Origin: DATGMB01 sp035293845
GTDB taxonomy: Bacteria; Acidobacteriota; Terriglobia; Bryobacterales; Bryobacteraceae
Length of the DNA stretch: 34,862 nt
Assembly (NCBI GenBank): GCA_035293845.1
Contig: DATGMB010000280.1
Coordinates: 1-34,862 of the forward strand
Reading direction: 5' to 3'
Part shown: one piece after another, positions 16,099 to 23,811 of the stretch
Layout of the letters: every line of letters starts with the position of its first letter
Position numbering within the stretch: position 1 is the first letter of the stretch
The notes under the pieces: model-generated
Told to the model about the DNA's origin: nothing
Database searches by the model: none
Seen by the model: only the letters and a program-made list of their open reading frames with translations
Translations under genes and position numbers: made by a program

Positions 16099-16157
16099 AT
16101 AATACAACACCGACAGGTGAAAAACGACACACATCCCTCTTACACAAAAATGTAAGA
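16099..16157 (-). promoter_or_regulatory. Possible promoter and upstream palindrome for the large surface-protein gene
   Basis: On the - strand TATTAT (16099-16104) is a good -10 placed 19 bases before the start; no matching -35 is seen. A perfect inverted repeat TCTTACA/TGTAAGA (16138-16144, 16151-16157; six-base A-rich spacer) lies upstream and could bind a dimeric regulator. This suggests that transcription of the downstream block starts here. Confidence 0.4.
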
Positions 16158-16220
16158 CGGGCTGGACGCGGTAGCACTATATTACGACGTTTCTAGGACG
16201 AATGGTAGACCCCGTTCGGG

Positions 16221-18491
16221 CTACTTCAAAATCTGGAATAAATTACTGTAATCGTCCGTCCACAGCCGCACCGTCCGCTTGGATGAGATTTCCGCAGACG
16301 CCTTCTCTTCCAGCGCCCCGAACCCGTACTGCGGCGCCGCCAGCAGCACCCAGGTGGCGCCGAAGACGTCCTGCGAATCGTCGTCGTCGGTATCCACCAC
16401 CCGCGCCAGGCGCCCCGATGCCTTAGCCAGCCCGGCCACCACCGGCTGCAGGTCGAGATAGCGGTTCGAAATATGGATCGCCAGGACGCCATCCGGATTG
16501 AGGTGCTTGAGATAGACCTGCATGGCCTCGCGCGTCAGCAGGTGAACCGGAATCGAGTCGCTCGAAAACGCGTCCACCGCCAGCACGTCGAAGTGCTCGT
16601 CGATGCCGTGCTGCGCCTCGCTTTCGAGCGAGAGCCGCGCATCCCCCATGGCCACATCGAGCTTCGCCTTGCAGTCGTTCAGAAAAGTGAACTGCGTGCG
16701 CGCGATCTCGAGCACCAGCGGGTTGATTTCGTAAAAGCGGAAGTAATCGCCGGGCCGGCCGTACGCGGCGAGTGTCCCGGTGCCGAGGCCGATCACGCCG
16801 ACGCGGATCGCCTTGCCGCGGCCCTTCTCCCGGATGGCGACGCCCACGCCCGTGTTGGGCCCGTAATAAGTCGTCGGCAGGTCGCGGCGGGCAGGATTGA
16901 GGAACTGCTCCCCGTGGTTGATGGTGCCGTGTGTGAGGGTGCGGGTGGCGTCGAGATCGCTCGCCGGGCCGCTATCCCGCACCTTCAGCGCGCCGTAGAA
17001 ATTGCGTACCGCGAGCCGGTAGTCCGCGGTCAGCCCGCGCACCTGGAACCCGAGATAGCCGATCAGCACCATCGCAATCAGCTCCACCGTGAGCCCGCCC
17101 AGTTGCCGCCGCGCCTTGCCGCCGCGCATCGCCGCGAGCAGCAGGAGCAAACCGAGCGTGAGCGCCACCACCGCGACGGTCGCCGCGAAGTTTTCGGGCG
17201 CCTCCCAGTGGGTATCAAAGCGCCGCATCACGGCGTTGCCGGCCGCCAGCAGCTCGCCGCGAAAACCGTACGCCGTCACGCCGCCGCCTGCCGCCACCAC
17301 CGCCGCGGCCATCACCTGCGGCGGCCCCTGAAGCTGGCGGAACCAGGCGTACTCGGTATCGCTCGAAAGGACCACCAGCGTCAGCAGGGCGCACGCGCCC
17401 AGGCCGATCTGCAGCTCATACAGCGCCGGGAAAACGCGCGGCGCGACGAACCCCACCAGCAGCCCGCCCAGCGCGCCGCCGGCCGAAATCATGAGGTAGA
17501 AATGCGTCAGATACCGCGGATGCGGCTTCAGCCGCGCCAGCTCGCCATGACATACCATACAGCACACGAACAGCGCGATCGCGAACAGCGGAACCAGAAT
17601 CTTGATCGGCACGTTGCCGCTGGCGTCCACGCCATCCGCATAGGCCATCGAGCCGAGCGCCACCGCCAGAAGCTGCAAATAGGGATTGCGCCGGTACCAG
17701 CCGCTGCCCTCGAAACACAGGATGAACGTGAGCAGGTAAATGCTCAGCGGCAGCACCCACAGAAACGGAATCGCCGCCACGTTCTGTGAAAGGTGATTCG
17801 TCACCGCCAGCAGCAGCACCGACGCGCACGCCGGCAGCAGCAGCCACAGCGCGTACTGCCGCGCGCCCGGCCGGTGCTCCGGTCCCGCGGGTTCCATGTG
17901 TTCGACCGCTGCGCCCTGGCCCGAACGCAGCGCCGTGAACCCGCACAGCACCAGGAACACGGCATACGCCACCGACCAGATCACCGCCTGCAGGTGCACA
18001 CCGAACACCGGCTCGAACAGCACCGGATAGCTCACCAGCGCGAACATCGAGCCTGCGTTCGAGAGCGCGTACAGCCGGTACGGCATCGCGCCCTTGAACC
18101 GCCGCGCGTACCACGCCTGCACCAGCGGACCCGTGGTCGAAAGCAGAAAATACGGCAGCCCGACCGAAACCGCGAGCAGCTTCAAAATCGCAAACGTCGG
18201 CTCCTCGGTTCCGCTCGGCTTCCACGCCGGGCTGGGATAGATCGGCAGCGCGATGGCGCTCGCGAGCAGCAGCCCCGTATGCAGCAGCATCTGCTTGCGC
18301 GCATCGAAGTACCGCACCACCGCATGGGCGTACAAATACCCGAGCAGCAGCACCATCTGGAAGAACAGCAGGCAGGTGGTCCAGACCGCCGCCGAGCCGC
18401 CGAACCACGGCAGAATGATTTTCGCGATGACCGGCTCGACCTGGAAAAGTAGGAAGGCGGAGACGAGGATTGTGAGTGCGTAGAGAACCAT
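16221..18491 (-). CDS. Fused membrane transporter-like/spermidine-synthase-like protein
   Basis: A 756-residue protein with about 12 or more membrane helices in residues 1-480 (start MVLYALTILVSAFLLFQVEPVIAKIILPWFGG) and a cytoplasmic SAM-binding Rossmann domain in 540-750. Signature elements of the latter are GVIGLGTGTLA (565-575), acidic E588 in RFYEINP, GDAR at 616-619 and DVLAVDAFSSDSIPVHLL (635-652), as in spermidine synthases. The substrate is unknown; this fused class is common in Acidobacteria and Proteobacteria and has not been shown to make spermidine generally. No decarboxylase partner for polyamine synthesis is nearby. Confidence 0.87.
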   Translation of the reverse strand: MVLYALTILVSAFLLFQVEPVIAKIILPWFGGSAAVWTTCLLFFQMVLLLGYLYAHAVVRYFDARKQMLLHTGLLLASAIALPIYPSPAWKPSGTEEPTFAILKLLAVSVGLPYFLLSTTGPLVQAWYARRFKGAMPYRLYALSNAGSMFALVSYPVLFEPVFGVHLQAVIWSVAYAVFLVLCGFTALRSGQGAAVEHMEPAGPEHRPGARQYALWLLLPACASVLLLAVTNHLSQNVAAIPFLWVLPLSIYLLTFILCFEGSGWYRRNPYLQLLAVALGSMAYADGVDASGNVPIKILVPLFAIALFVCCMVCHGELARLKPHPRYLTHFYLMISAGGALGGLLVGFVAPRVFPALYELQIGLGACALLTLVVLSSDTEYAWFRQLQGPPQVMAAAVVAAGGGVTAYGFRGELLAAGNAVMRRFDTHWEAPENFAATVAVVALTLGLLLLLAAMRGGKARRQLGGLTVELIAMVLIGYLGFQVRGLTADYRLAVRNFYGALKVRDSGPASDLDATRTLTHGTINHGEQFLNPARRDLPTTYYGPNTGVGVAIREKGRGKAIRVGVIGLGTGTLAAYGRPGDYFRFYEINPLVLEIARTQFTFLNDCKAKLDVAMGDARLSLESEAQHGIDEHFDVLAVDAFSSDSIPVHLLTREAMQVYLKHLNPDGVLAIHISNRYLDLQPVVAGLAKASGRLARVVDTDDDDSQDVFGATWVLLAAPQYGFGALEEKASAEISSKRTVRLWTDDYSNLFQILK

Positions 18492-18505
18492 GGAAAAACC
18501 TTTGG

Positions 18506-18577
18506 GAATTCAGGAGCCAGGAGCTAGGAGATCGCGGCGGGCAGGCTCCCAGCTCCTAACTCCTGGCTCCTAAATTC
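18506..18577. repeat. Long near-perfect inverted repeat of the CTCCTAACTCCT family
   Basis: Arms of 25 bases (18506-18530 and 18553-18577) pair with two mismatches around a 22-base loop. The right arm starts at the gcdH stop codon, so the hairpin sits at the 3' end of the gcdH message and before the next gene. No T-run abuts it, so its role as terminator or processing site is uncertain. The right arm shares CTCCTAACTCCT-GCTCCTAA with 12643-12709. Confidence 0.9.
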
Positions 18578-19755
18578 TATTTGTACGCTGGGACGCCCGT
18601 CACCCTCTCCCCGATCACCAGCGCATGAATATGGTCCGTCCCCTCGTACGTCTTCACCGTCTCCAGGTTGCACAGGTGCCGCATGATGGGATACTCGTCG
18701 GTGATGCCGTTGGCGCCCAGCAGATCGCGGCTGAGGCGGGCGCATTCGAGCGCCATCGCCACATTGTTCCGTTTGAGCATCGAGATGTGCGCCGGCTCGA
18801 GCCTGCCCTGATCCTTGAGGCGGCCCGCCTGCACCGCGAGTAGCTGGCCCTTGGTGATCTCGGTGATCATCCACGCCAATTTTTCCTGCACCAGTTGATG
18901 CCCGGCGATCGGTTTATCGCCAAACTGCTTACGCACGATGGTGTACTGCCGCGCCGTCTCATAGCAATCCATGGCCGCGCCGAGCACGCCCCAGCCGATG
19001 CCGTACCGCGCCTGGCTGAGGCACGAAAGCGGCGCCTTCAGCCCCTGCGCGCCGGGCAGCCGGTGACACTCGCGCACGCGGCATTCGGCCAGCGACAGGC
19101 TCGAAGTCACCGAAGCGCGCATCGACCATTTGCCGTGAATATCCGAGCTGGTGAAGCCGGGCGTGCCGCGCTCCACCAGAAATCCGAGAACCGGCTGCTC
19201 CGGCTCCTCGACGGCGCGCGCCCACACCACAGCCACATCGCTCGCCGTGCCGTTGGTGATCCACGTCTTTTCCCCGTTGAGGATCCAGCCGTCGCCGTCG
19301 CGCCGCGCCGTGGTGCGCATGCCCGCCGGGTTCGAGCCGAAATCCGGCTCCGTCAGCCCGAAGCACCCCACCGCCTGTCCGCTCTGCAGCCGCGGCAGCC
19401 AGTGCTGCTTCTGCTCCTCCGAGCCGTAGCGGTGGATCGGATACATCACCAGCGCGCCCTGCACGGAAACGAAGCTGCGGATGCCCGAATCGGCGCGCTC
19501 CAGCTCCTGCATGATGAGCCCGTACTCGACGTTGCTCATCCCCGCGCAGCCGTAGCCTTCGAGATTGGCGCCGAGAAACCCGAGCTCCGCCATTTCCGGA
19601 ATCAATTCGCGCGGAAAGCGGGCATCGCGAAAGCAATCGCGGATCACAGGCAGGATCCGCTCCTCGGCAAACCGCCGCGCCGTCTGCCGCACCATCAACT
19701 CCTGCTCGTTGAACAGCGAGTCGACGCAGAAGTAGTCTACGCCTTTGAAAGCCAT
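18577..19755 (-). CDS. gcdH: Glutaryl-CoA dehydrogenase-like acyl-CoA dehydrogenase
   Basis: A 392-residue flavoenzyme of the acyl-CoA dehydrogenase family, closest by eye to glutaryl-CoA dehydrogenase (glutaryl-CoA to crotonyl-CoA and CO2, lysine and tryptophan breakdown). Matching blocks are SVQGALVMYPIHRYGSEEQK, GCFGLTEPDFGSNPAGM, GEKTWITNGTASDVAVVWAR, KWSMRASVTSSL, ARYGIGWGVLGAAMDC and KRNNVAMALECARLSRDLLG. The catalytic Glu is E371 in TYEGTDHIHAL; known enzymes usually read YEGTHDIH, so D and H are swapped here. Length fits the family and no signal peptide is present. The next gene downstream is unrelated in pathway. Without an electron-transfer flavoprotein or glutarate genes nearby, the exact substrate stays inferred. 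Confidence 0.9.
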   Translation of the reverse strand: MAFKGVDYFCVDSLFNEQELMVRQTARRFAEERILPVIRDCFRDARFPRELIPEMAELGFLGANLEGYGCAGMSNVEYGLIMQELERADSGIRSFVSVQGALVMYPIHRYGSEEQKQHWLPRLQSGQAVGCFGLTEPDFGSNPAGMRTTARRDGDGWILNGEKTWITNGTASDVAVVWARAVEEPEQPVLGFLVERGTPGFTSSDIHGKWSMRASVTSSLSLAECRVRECHRLPGAQGLKAPLSCLSQARYGIGWGVLGAAMDCYETARQYTIVRKQFGDKPIAGHQLVQEKLAWMITEITKGQLLAVQAGRLKDQGRLEPAHISMLKRNNVAMALECARLSRDLLGANGITDEYPIMRHLCNLETVKTYEGTDHIHALVIGERVTGVPAYK

Positions 19756-19845
19756 TTGGTAGTACTTCTATTGGAACACAGTGGCGAAGCGGGCGCGCCA
19801 AGCGTCGGCCCATACCGGCAAGCCGCCGTGTCCCAATTCGAGCAG

Positions 19846-20055
19846 ATGGGTAGCACAATCACCGTCCGGCTGCCCGAGGATCTCGCCGTCTGGCTGGAAG
19901 AGACCGCGCGCAGGGACGGCGTCCCGAAGGGACGCCTCATCCGCGACGAGCTGGAGCGGGCGCGCCAGTCCGAGAAGCGCGCCTTCATGAGCCTCGCCGG
20001 AATCGGCAGCGGTCCGCCCGGCCTTTCTACTCGAAAGGGATTCTCCCGCCGGTGA
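19846..20055 (+). CDS. Ribbon-helix-helix antitoxin of a VapBC-type pair
   Basis: A 69-residue protein with the RHH fold: the beta strand STITVRLPEDL, then helices LAVWLEETARRDGVPKGRLIRDELERARQ. The tail (FMSLAGIGSGPPGLSTRKGFSR) is typical of antitoxins that neutralise PIN toxins. ATG 19846 is used; a GTG at 19828 in frame would add six residues. It overlaps the toxin start as GTGA. The gene looks intact although the toxin is destroyed, so it may survive as a stand-alone regulator. Confidence 0.85.
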   Translation: MGSTITVRLPEDLAVWLEETARRDGVPKGRLIRDELERARQSEKRAFMSLAGIGSGPPGLSTRKGFSRR

Positions 20056-20218
20056 ACGCGATCGCGGATACGGGTTTTCTGGTTGCCTTCTGGAACCGGC
20101 ACGACACGCATCACGACTGGGCCATGGCGATCGCCGGGCGCGTCACCGCCCGATGTCGGCGATTTCCAAGGTGTATCGCCGGGGCCGTCGCGAGGTGATC
20201 CCTCTGATCCATCCCTGA
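20052..20218 (+). pseudogene. Decayed VapC-type PIN-domain toxin
   Basis: GTG 20052 opens a PIN N-terminus (MNAIADTGFLVAFWNRHDTHHDWAMAIAGRVTA) with the first catalytic Asp, D6. After that homology stops and the frame ends at 20198. In another frame the same DNA reads KVYRRGRREVIPLIHP and stops at 20216-20218, which is a typical PIN C-terminus. One extra C near 20164 (GATTTCCAAGG for GATTTCAAGG) would explain the frame change. The middle, about 80 residues with the other acidic residues, is missing. So an internal deletion plus a frameshift inactivated it. Confidence 0.8.
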
Positions 20219-20281
20219 TCCGCGCTCCGGTAGCCGGCCGCCGGATGCGGGTCGCGCCGCCCGAAGGCGGAGGCGGTCAGA

Positions 20282-20287
20282 CATAAT
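20282..20287 (+). promoter_or_regulatory. Possible -10 box of the Nif3-like gene
   Basis: CATAAT stands ten bases before ATG 20298, giving a nearly leaderless message. No -35 is seen in the GC-rich DNA upstream. Confidence 0.35.
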
Positions 20288-20297
20288 AGTCAACACC

Positions 20298-21170
20298 ATG
20301 CCAGCAAGAATCTCCCGCCGCCAATTCGCTCTCGGCGCCGCCGCTGCGTCCGCCGTGCAGGCCTCCGCCGCCGCGCAATCGCAGGCCGCAACCCTCACCG
20401 CGGGCGAGGTCATCCAACGCATCCAAAGGAACGTAGGCGTACCCTGGCGCGAGCCGACCGTCGACACCATCAAGTCCGGCAGCGCCTCGACCCCGGTCCG
20501 CGGCATCGCCACCACCATGATGGCCACCTTCGATGTGGTCGAGCGAGCCGCGGCCGCCGGGCGCAACATGGTGATTACGCACGAGCCCACTTTCTATTCC
20601 CACGAAGACAAGACCGACGCGCTCCAGGACGACCCCGTTTATCGCATCAAGCAGGATTTCCTGGACGGTCACGAAATGGTGGTCTTCCGCTTCCACGACC
20701 ACTGGCACGCGCACCGGCCGGACGGCATCGCTACCGGCATGGCGCGGGCGCTCGGGTGGGAAAAGCGCGCCGACCCCGAGAATCCCCGCCAGTTCCGCTT
20801 CGAAGGCGTGAAGCTCGCCGCGCTGGCGGAAGAACTGCGCGATAAGCTGAAGATCCGCACCATGCGAGTCGTCGGCGATCCGGCGCTGCCGGTCCGCACC
20901 GTGGCCGCCAACTGGGGATACGCCGGCAGCCTGCGGCCCTTCGCGCGCCCCGATCTCGACGTGCTGATCATCGGTGAGGCGCGCGAATGGGAGCTCGTCG
21001 AATACGCTGCCGACGCCGTCACGGCCGGCACGAAGCGGGCGCTCATCGTGCTCGGCCACATTCCCTCCGAGCAGGCCGGCATGACGTGGTGCGCCGAGTG
21101 GCTGAAGGGCTTCATCAGCGAAGTCCCGGTGGAGTTCGTCCCGGCCGCCGAACCGTTCTGGCGGCCTTAG
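20298..21170 (+). CDS. Tat-exported Nif3-like dinuclear metal protein
   Basis: A 290-residue protein with a twin-arginine signal (SRRQFALGAAAASAV, residues 6-20) and then a Nif3/NGG1p-interacting-factor-like domain. Metal-ligand candidates are H95 in VITHEPTFYSHED, the HDHWH cluster (H133, H135, H137), and H254/E258 in VLGHIPSEQAG. The late block DVLIIGEAREWELVEYAADA corresponds to the GE motif of Nif3. Nif3 proteins are usually cytoplasmic; a Tat leader suggests that metal is loaded before export. Function of the family is unclear (hydrolase or metallochaperone). It is transcribed alone and followed by a repeat array. Confidence 0.85.
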   Translation: MPARISRRQFALGAAAASAVQASAAAQSQAATLTAGEVIQRIQRNVGVPWREPTVDTIKSGSASTPVRGIATTMMATFDVVERAAAAGRNMVITHEPTFYSHEDKTDALQDDPVYRIKQDFLDGHEMVVFRFHDHWHAHRPDGIATGMARALGWEKRADPENPRQFRFEGVKLAALAEELRDKLKIRTMRVVGDPALPVRTVAANWGYAGSLRPFARPDLDVLIIGEAREWELVEYAADAVTAGTKRALIVLGHIPSEQAGMTWCAEWLKGFISEVPVEFVPAAEPFWRP

Positions 21171-21186
21171 CCGGAGAACCCCGGCC

Positions 21187-21357
21187 CCCGCGCAAAGCGC
21201 CCCAATCTCCAACCCCCAATCCCCAACCCAGGCCCCAGCGCGAAGCGCCCCAACCCCCAATCCCCAATCCCCAACCCCCAACCCCTGGCCCCGGCGCGAA
21301 GCGCCCCAACCCCCAATCCCCAATCCCCCGGCCCCGGCGCAAAGCGCCCCGGCCCCT
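21187..21357 (+). repeat. Four hairpins with CCCCAAT-type heptads (copy B, tandem)
   Basis: Four small hairpins of the form GCGC-AAA/GAA-GCGC lie at 21190-21200, 21238-21248, 21293-21305 and 21336-21348. The first three are followed by C-rich heptads (CCCCAATCCCCAATCCCC and AACCCCC variants). The repeat unit is roughly 45-55 bases, often opened by GGCCCCGGCGC. The array fills the gap between the Nif3-like gene and the next promoter. It holds no gene. The - strand has many G4-type runs. Confidence 0.85.
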
Positions 21358-21359
21358 GT

Positions 21360-21386
21360 TAGAATATCGGTTCCCATCCCGGGAGG
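21360..21386 (+). promoter_or_regulatory. -10 box and ribosome site of the small membrane protein gene
   Basis: TAGAAT (21360-21365) follows the heptad array with no visible -35. GGGAGG (21381-21386) lies eight bases before GTG 21395 and 20 before ATG 21407, so the GTG is the likely start. Confidence 0.55.
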
Positions 21387-21394
21387 CATATCGA

Positions 21395-21793
21395 GTGACC
21401 TTCATCATGCGATACTTCAGTCTTCTCTTTCATCTACTCCTTGCCGTGTTCTGCATCGCCGTCTCCGGCCTCGCGATCGCGTCGGGAACCCCCAGCCTGC
21501 AGCTCGGAATGCTGCCGTGGACGGGCAACACCCTTGCTTACATCCTTCTGTTCGGCGCCATCGCGGGCCTTGCCATCGTCTTCCTCGCAATCCGCGGCAG
21601 GCTGCGGATTCTCTTCGTCGTCTGGAGCCTGCTCGTCTTCGTTCTGCTGCTCAAGGGCTATATCTTGAGCCCCTACAAGTTCCACGCGGGCGAATTCAAG
21701 ACCGCCGTCTACCTGATCCTCGCGTCGCTGTTTGCCGTCGCCGGCGCCTGGTTCCAGTTCCGGCACACGCCCCAGCCGCGCAAGAAGTACTGA
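21395..21793 (+). CDS. Four-helix membrane protein of unknown function
   Basis: A 132-residue protein with four predicted membrane helices, near LLFHLLLAVFCIAVSGLAIA, LAYILLFGAIAGLAIVFLAI, LRILFVVWSLLVFVLLLKGY and AVYLILASLFAVAGAWF, ending in a basic tail (RHTPQPRKKY). No family was recognised. The start GTG is fixed by the GGGAGG site. It lies 101 bases before the TolC-like pair, which could be cotranscribed, but nothing in its sequence ties it to efflux. Confidence 0.75.
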   Translation: MTFIMRYFSLLFHLLLAVFCIAVSGLAIASGTPSLQLGMLPWTGNTLAYILLFGAIAGLAIVFLAIRGRLRILFVVWSLLVFVLLLKGYILSPYKFHAGEFKTAVYLILASLFAVAGAWFQFRHTPQPRKKY

Positions 21794-21894
21794 AAGCGGA
21801 CAGCCCGTTTCAAAAACGGACACTTCGCGCCGCGCAAGCGCCTGAACCCGCTCCGGTTTCGCTGGAAGCGCAATTGCACTCCAGCGCCCCCGGC

Positions 21895-23811
21895 ATGAAA
21901 GTTTTCGCGATCCTCTGCGCGGCCTGCGCCGCGCCCGGCCTCCTGGCGCAGCCAGTAGTCTCCGCGCAGCCAGTGATATCCACCCAGCCTGAGGTATCCA
22001 TCCGCAATCCGCCCGCGCCCCCGGTGGTCGGCCGCTTCCTGGCGCCGTTTCACCTGGAAAAGCGCATCGTTGCGCCGCCCAAGCTCACCAACTCGCCGCG
22101 TCTCGAAGCGCTGGTCCGCGGCGGCAACCTGTACCTTTCGGTGCAGGACGTCATCGCCCTCGTGCTCGAAAACAATCTCGATATCGCGGTGCAGCGCTAC
22201 AGCCCGTTCCTCGCGCGCGAAGTGCTGCGCCGCGCCGAAGGCGGCGGCATCCTGCGCAACATCGATACCCCGATCCTCGCCGGCCCGGTCAGCGTTTCGA
22301 CCGCGGGCATCAGCACCAACGCCAACGGCCTCGCCGGAGGCGCCGGACTCGGCAGCGGCGGCGGTATCGTCACCCAGGTCGGCCCGGCGCCGCCCAACTT
22401 CGATCCCACCCTGCAGGCCCAGGTCCAGGTCGGCCACCTGACCACGCCGGAAACCAACGTCCTCCTGAATGACACCACAGCCCTCACCAACAGCTACCGC
22501 TCCCTGTGGCTCGCCTACAGCCAGCAGTGGGCCACCGGCACCGGGTTCAATTTCACGTTCTTCAACACCCGCAGCTATCTCAACAGCGCCACGCCGCTCT
22601 TCAACCCCTCCATCCAGGGCTTTTTCGACGTCTACATCACCCAGAACCTGCTGCAGGGCTTCAGCCCGGCCGTCAACAACCGCGATATCCGCGTGGCCCG
22701 CAATAATCTCAAGGTCAGCCGCCTGCAAGTGGAGCTGCAGGTCTCGACCACCGTGGCCGCGGTGCTGAACCTCTACTGGGACCTCGTCAGCTTCAACGAA
22801 GCCGTCCGCATCAAGCAGAGCGCGCTCGAGACCGCGCAGAAGCTTTACCAGGGCAACGTGAAGGAGCGCGAAATCGGCGCCCTCGCCGGCATCGAAGTGA
22901 CCCGCGCCGCCGCGGGCGTCTCCGCGGCGAAGGAAGACCTGCTCATCGCCCAGACCAATCTCGCCCAGCAGGAAATCGTCCTCAAGAACGCACTCAGCCG
23001 CAACGGCATCCAGAGCGCCTGGCTCGACGACGTCCACATCATTCCCCTCGATCACATCGAAGTCCCCAGGCAGGAAGAGATTCGCCCGGTGCAGGACCTC
23101 ATCCGCGAATCGCTGGCCAACCGGCTCGAAATCGACCGCGCCCGCGTCGATCTCGACAGCCGCCAGATCATGATCAAAGGCGATAAGAACGCGCTGCTTC
23201 CGACGCTCCAGGCGTTCACCGAGTTCACCAACAACGGCCTGAGCGGCCCCGCCAACCCGCTCTACAACAATTGCTGCGGCGCGCCCAATCCCTACTTCCT
23301 CGGCGGCGATGGCACCGTGCTCTCGCAGCTCTTCCACCGCAATTTCCCCAACTATTCGGCCGGTTTCTCCCTGAACATCCCGTTCCGCAACCGCGTGCAG
23401 CAGGCCGACTACGTCACCGACCAGCTCCAGTTGCGCCAGGCCGAGCTTACGCTGCAGCGCGCCATCAACCAGGTCCGCGTGGACGTCAAGACCGCCGTCA
23501 TCGGCCTCGAACAGGCGCGCACCCGTTATGAAACCGCCGTCGATACCCGCAAGCTCGCCGAACAGACGCTCGATGCCGAGCAGAAGCGCTTCCAGGCCGG
23601 CGTCGGCAGCGTCGCGCTCGTCATGCAGGCGCAGAAGGACCTCGCCACCGCCGAGGACGCCGAAGTGCAGTCCATGGCCAATTACACCCACGCCCGCATC
23701 TTCTTCGATCAGGCCATGGGCCGCACCCTCGAAGTCAACCACATCTCCGTCGAAGAGGCCGTCGCGGGCGAAGTCAAGCGCCCCTCCGCCATCCCGGAGG
23801 GCGTGAAATGA
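21895..23811 (+). CDS. TolC-like outer-membrane channel protein, first of a tandem pair
   Basis: A 638-residue outer-membrane efflux protein with signal peptide MKVFAILCAACAAPGLLAQ. An N-terminal segment (about 50-190) holds NLYLSVQDVIALVLENNLDIAVQRY, typical of TolC-family starts, and then a Gly/Asn-rich linker (NANGLAGGAGLGSGGG) of unknown use. The long coiled helices come later (AAVLNLYWDLVSFNEAVRIKQSALETAQKLY; RYETAVDTRKLAEQTLDAEQKRFQAGVGS), with LQGFSPAVNNRDIRVARNNL before the first hairpin. Members form trimeric channels with an inner-membrane pump and adaptor; neither is encoded nearby. It is longer than TolC/OprM (about 450-500) mainly because of the N-terminal part. Its stop overlaps the next start as ATGA. 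Confidence 0.88.
   Translation: MKVFAILCAACAAPGLLAQPVVSAQPVISTQPEVSIRNPPAPPVVGRFLAPFHLEKRIVAPPKLTNSPRLEALVRGGNLYLSVQDVIALVLENNLDIAVQRYSPFLAREVLRRAEGGGILRNIDTPILAGPVSVSTAGISTNANGLAGGAGLGSGGGIVTQVGPAPPNFDPTLQAQVQVGHLTTPETNVLLNDTTALTNSYRSLWLAYSQQWATGTGFNFTFFNTRSYLNSATPLFNPSIQGFFDVYITQNLLQGFSPAVNNRDIRVARNNLKVSRLQVELQVSTTVAAVLNLYWDLVSFNEAVRIKQSALETAQKLYQGNVKEREIGALAGIEVTRAAAGVSAAKEDLLIAQTNLAQQEIVLKNALSRNGIQSAWLDDVHIIPLDHIEVPRQEEIRPVQDLIRESLANRLEIDRARVDLDSRQIMIKGDKNALLPTLQAFTEFTNNGLSGPANPLYNNCCGAPNPYFLGGDGTVLSQLFHRNFPNYSAGFSLNIPFRNRVQQADYVTDQLQLRQAELTLQRAINQVRVDVKTAVIGLEQARTRYETAVDTRKLAEQTLDAEQKRFQAGVGSVALVMQAQKDLATAEDAEVQSMANYTHARIFFDQAMGRTLEVNHISVEEAVAGEVKRPSAIPEGVK

Noticed and set aside
16080..16130. 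Longer start for the large surface protein at 16130
   Set aside because: It adds MSFFTCRCCIIDVAEDI before the signal peptide and lacks a ribosome site; ATG 16079 has GAGG at good spacing.
18506..18577. Intrinsic terminator for gcdH
   Set aside because: The stem is strong but long, with no abutting T-run on the - strand; the nearest TTTTT is about eight bases further on. It is kept only as a repeat.
20083..20286. 67-residue + strand frame after the antitoxin
   Set aside because: It is the wrong frame of the decayed VapC region and the DNA after it, with Gly/Pro-rich noise.
21805..21819. Small hairpin CCGTTT-CAA-AAACGG before the first TolC-like gene
   Set aside because: The stem is only six bases with no T-run; chance occurrence is likely, so no terminator was called.
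21517..21894. N-terminal extension of the first TolC-like gene
   Set aside because: It overlaps the small membrane protein gene in another frame; the signal peptide begins at 21895.
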